Source of the DNA: Lysobacterales bacterium
Lineage (GTDB): Bacteria > Pseudomonadota > Gammaproteobacteria > Xanthomonadales > Xanthomonadaceae
Direction: 5' to 3'
Assembly (NCBI GenBank): GCA_020442545.1
Contig: JAGRJX010000240.1
Location: forward strand, 1-6,174
DNA length: 6,174 nt
The notes beneath the pieces are model-generated. The model saw only the letters and a list, made by a program, of their open reading frames with translations. It had not been told where the DNA came from and made no database searches. The position numbers and the translations under genes are program-made. Shown here piece by piece: positions 5,652 to 6,174 of the stretch; the first letter of the stretch is position 1; each line of letters starts with the position of its first letter.

Positions 5652-5679
5652 GCAGGAAGCAGGCAGGCAGCAAGCAGCA
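5652..5679 (+). repeat. Degenerate short tandem repeat with 7-base period, immediately after rlmE
   Basis: Starting at the base after the rlmE stop, the sequence is a run of GCAGG/GCAGC words with a 7-base period (GCAGGAA then GCAGGCA, and so on). By hand count, 21 of 27 positions match when 5652-5685 is shifted by seven. A weaker 4-base period is also present. It is non-coding and unlike the flanking genes in composition. Confidence 0.55.
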
Positions 5680-5705
5680 TGCAACCGTCACAACACCAAC
5701 ATTCC

Positions 5706-5721
5706 GGCGTCCGCTGACGCC
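5706..5721 (+). repeat. Hairpin 1 in the rlmE-ftsH spacer
   Basis: GGCGTC (5706-5711) and GACGCC (5716-5721) form a perfect 6-bp stem around a CGCT loop. No T-run follows, so it is not a standard terminator. It could be a transcript-processing or stability element between rlmE and ftsH. Confidence 0.45.
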
Positions 5722-5726
5722 AGCAA

Positions 5727-5740
5727 CGGGAAAATTCCCG
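5727..5740 (+). repeat. Hairpin/palindrome 2 just upstream of ftsH
   Basis: CGGGAA (5727-5732) and TTCCCG (5735-5740) are perfect inverted repeats around AA. The element ends 15 bases before the ftsH ATG. As RNA the two-base loop is tight, so the stem may open to four pairs. As DNA it is a 14-base palindrome that could be a protein-binding site. Its placement suggests an effect on ftsH expression, which is inference. Confidence 0.45.
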
Positions 5741-5755
5741 CGGATAGCGAGTTTC

Positions 5756-6174
5756 ATGAACGATTTCGCCAAAAACATCCTGCTCTGGGTCGTCGTCGCC
5801 ATCGTGCTGATGGCGGTGCTCAACAACTTCTCGCAGAACCAGCAGGCCACGCAGGAAGTCCCGTATTCCCAGTTCCTTGAGCAGGTTCGCAACGGCGACG
5901 TACAGCGCGTTGAGTTCAAGGACGGTGGCCGGACGGTGCAGTTCGAGGGCCCGGACAAGCGTCGTGGCGTGACCTATCTGGCATACCCGGATCGGGACCT
6001 CTACAACGATCTCAATGCCAAGGGCGTGACCTTCAAGGCCGACAAGCCGGAAACCGGCCCCAGCTGGCTGGCGATCGTCATCCAACTGCTGCCACTGATC
6101 CTGATTATCGGCATCTTCATCTTCTTCATGCGCCAGCTGCAGTCAGGTGGCGGCGGCAAGGGCGCGATGAGCTT
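5756..6174 (+). CDS. ftsH: FtsH ATP-dependent zinc metalloprotease, N-terminal part (truncated by window end)
   Basis: The first 139 codons of the inner-membrane AAA+ zinc protease that degrades misassembled membrane proteins and short-lived regulators (in E. coli, LpxC and sigma32). Transmembrane helix 1 lies at about residues 8-23 (ILLWVVVAIVLMAVL). The periplasmic FtsH extracellular domain (about 28-102) contains VPYSQFLEQVRNGDVQRVEF and VTYLAYPDRDLYNDLNAKGV. Transmembrane helix 2 lies at about 104-125 (WLAIVIQLLPLILIIGIFIFF). Next comes MRQLQSGGGGKGAMS, the conserved linker leading into the AAA domain. The Walker motifs and HEXGH zinc site lie beyond the window, so catalytic integrity cannot be judged. 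The ATG at 5756 matches the family N-terminus (MNDFAKN). Only a weak GCGAG precedes it. The position after rlmE is the conserved arrangement; in E. coli ftsH has heat-shock control, but I found no convincing sigma32 promoter here. Confidence 0.96.
   Translation, partial: MNDFAKNILLWVVVAIVLMAVLNNFSQNQQATQEVPYSQFLEQVRNGDVQRVEFKDGGRTVQFEGPDKRRGVTYLAYPDRDLYNDLNAKGVTFKADKPETGPSWLAIVIQLLPLILIIGIFIFFMRQLQSGGGGKGAMS

Overview
The window is about two-thirds GC and reads as chromosomal DNA of a gammaproteobacterium, most likely of the order Lysobacterales/Xanthomonadales. This placement is inferred from the protein sequences, the GC-rich codon use and gene order. Two conserved housekeeping neighbourhoods lie at the ends: yqaA-nlpD on the left, and yhbY divergent from rlmE-ftsH on the right. 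No phage, transposase, CRISPR, tRNA or rRNA is visible.

Left (1-1115): the C-terminal end of a YqaA-type inner-membrane protein overlaps by one base the start of nlpD. NlpD is a lipoprotein with a LysM domain and a degenerate LytM domain, an activator of septal cell-wall amidases. In E. coli, rpoS follows nlpD; here it does not.

Centre (1116-3982): an apparent copper-uptake unit. A sigma70-like promoter (1123-1151) lies a few bases before a small DUF2946 protein with a CPYCP motif. After a 99-base gap comes a 770-residue TonB-dependent receptor of the OprC/NosA copper type. It keeps the CxxxM and HxM copper-site motifs and has Met-rich and Cys-containing segments. The unit ends at a 14-bp-stem hairpin (3994-4026) that also serves the convergent genes.

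Right (4030-6174): on the minus strand, yhbY (ribosome-associated RNA-binding protein) is followed by a Mth938-like (DUF498) protein. After a 266-base divergent spacer, rlmE (23S rRNA U2552 2'-O-methyltransferase) and the first 139 codons of ftsH (membrane AAA+ protease) run on the plus strand. rlmE is bracketed by two short arrays with 7-base periodicity, and two hairpins lie between rlmE and ftsH.

Together the window shows envelope and division maintenance (NlpD), ribosome biogenesis and membrane proteostasis (YhbY, RlmE, FtsH), with a copper-acquisition pair between them. Nothing looks like a wholly new system. The most distinctive observations are the copper cassette between housekeeping genes, the probable near-leaderless DUF2946 transcript, and the heptamer arrays around rlmE.
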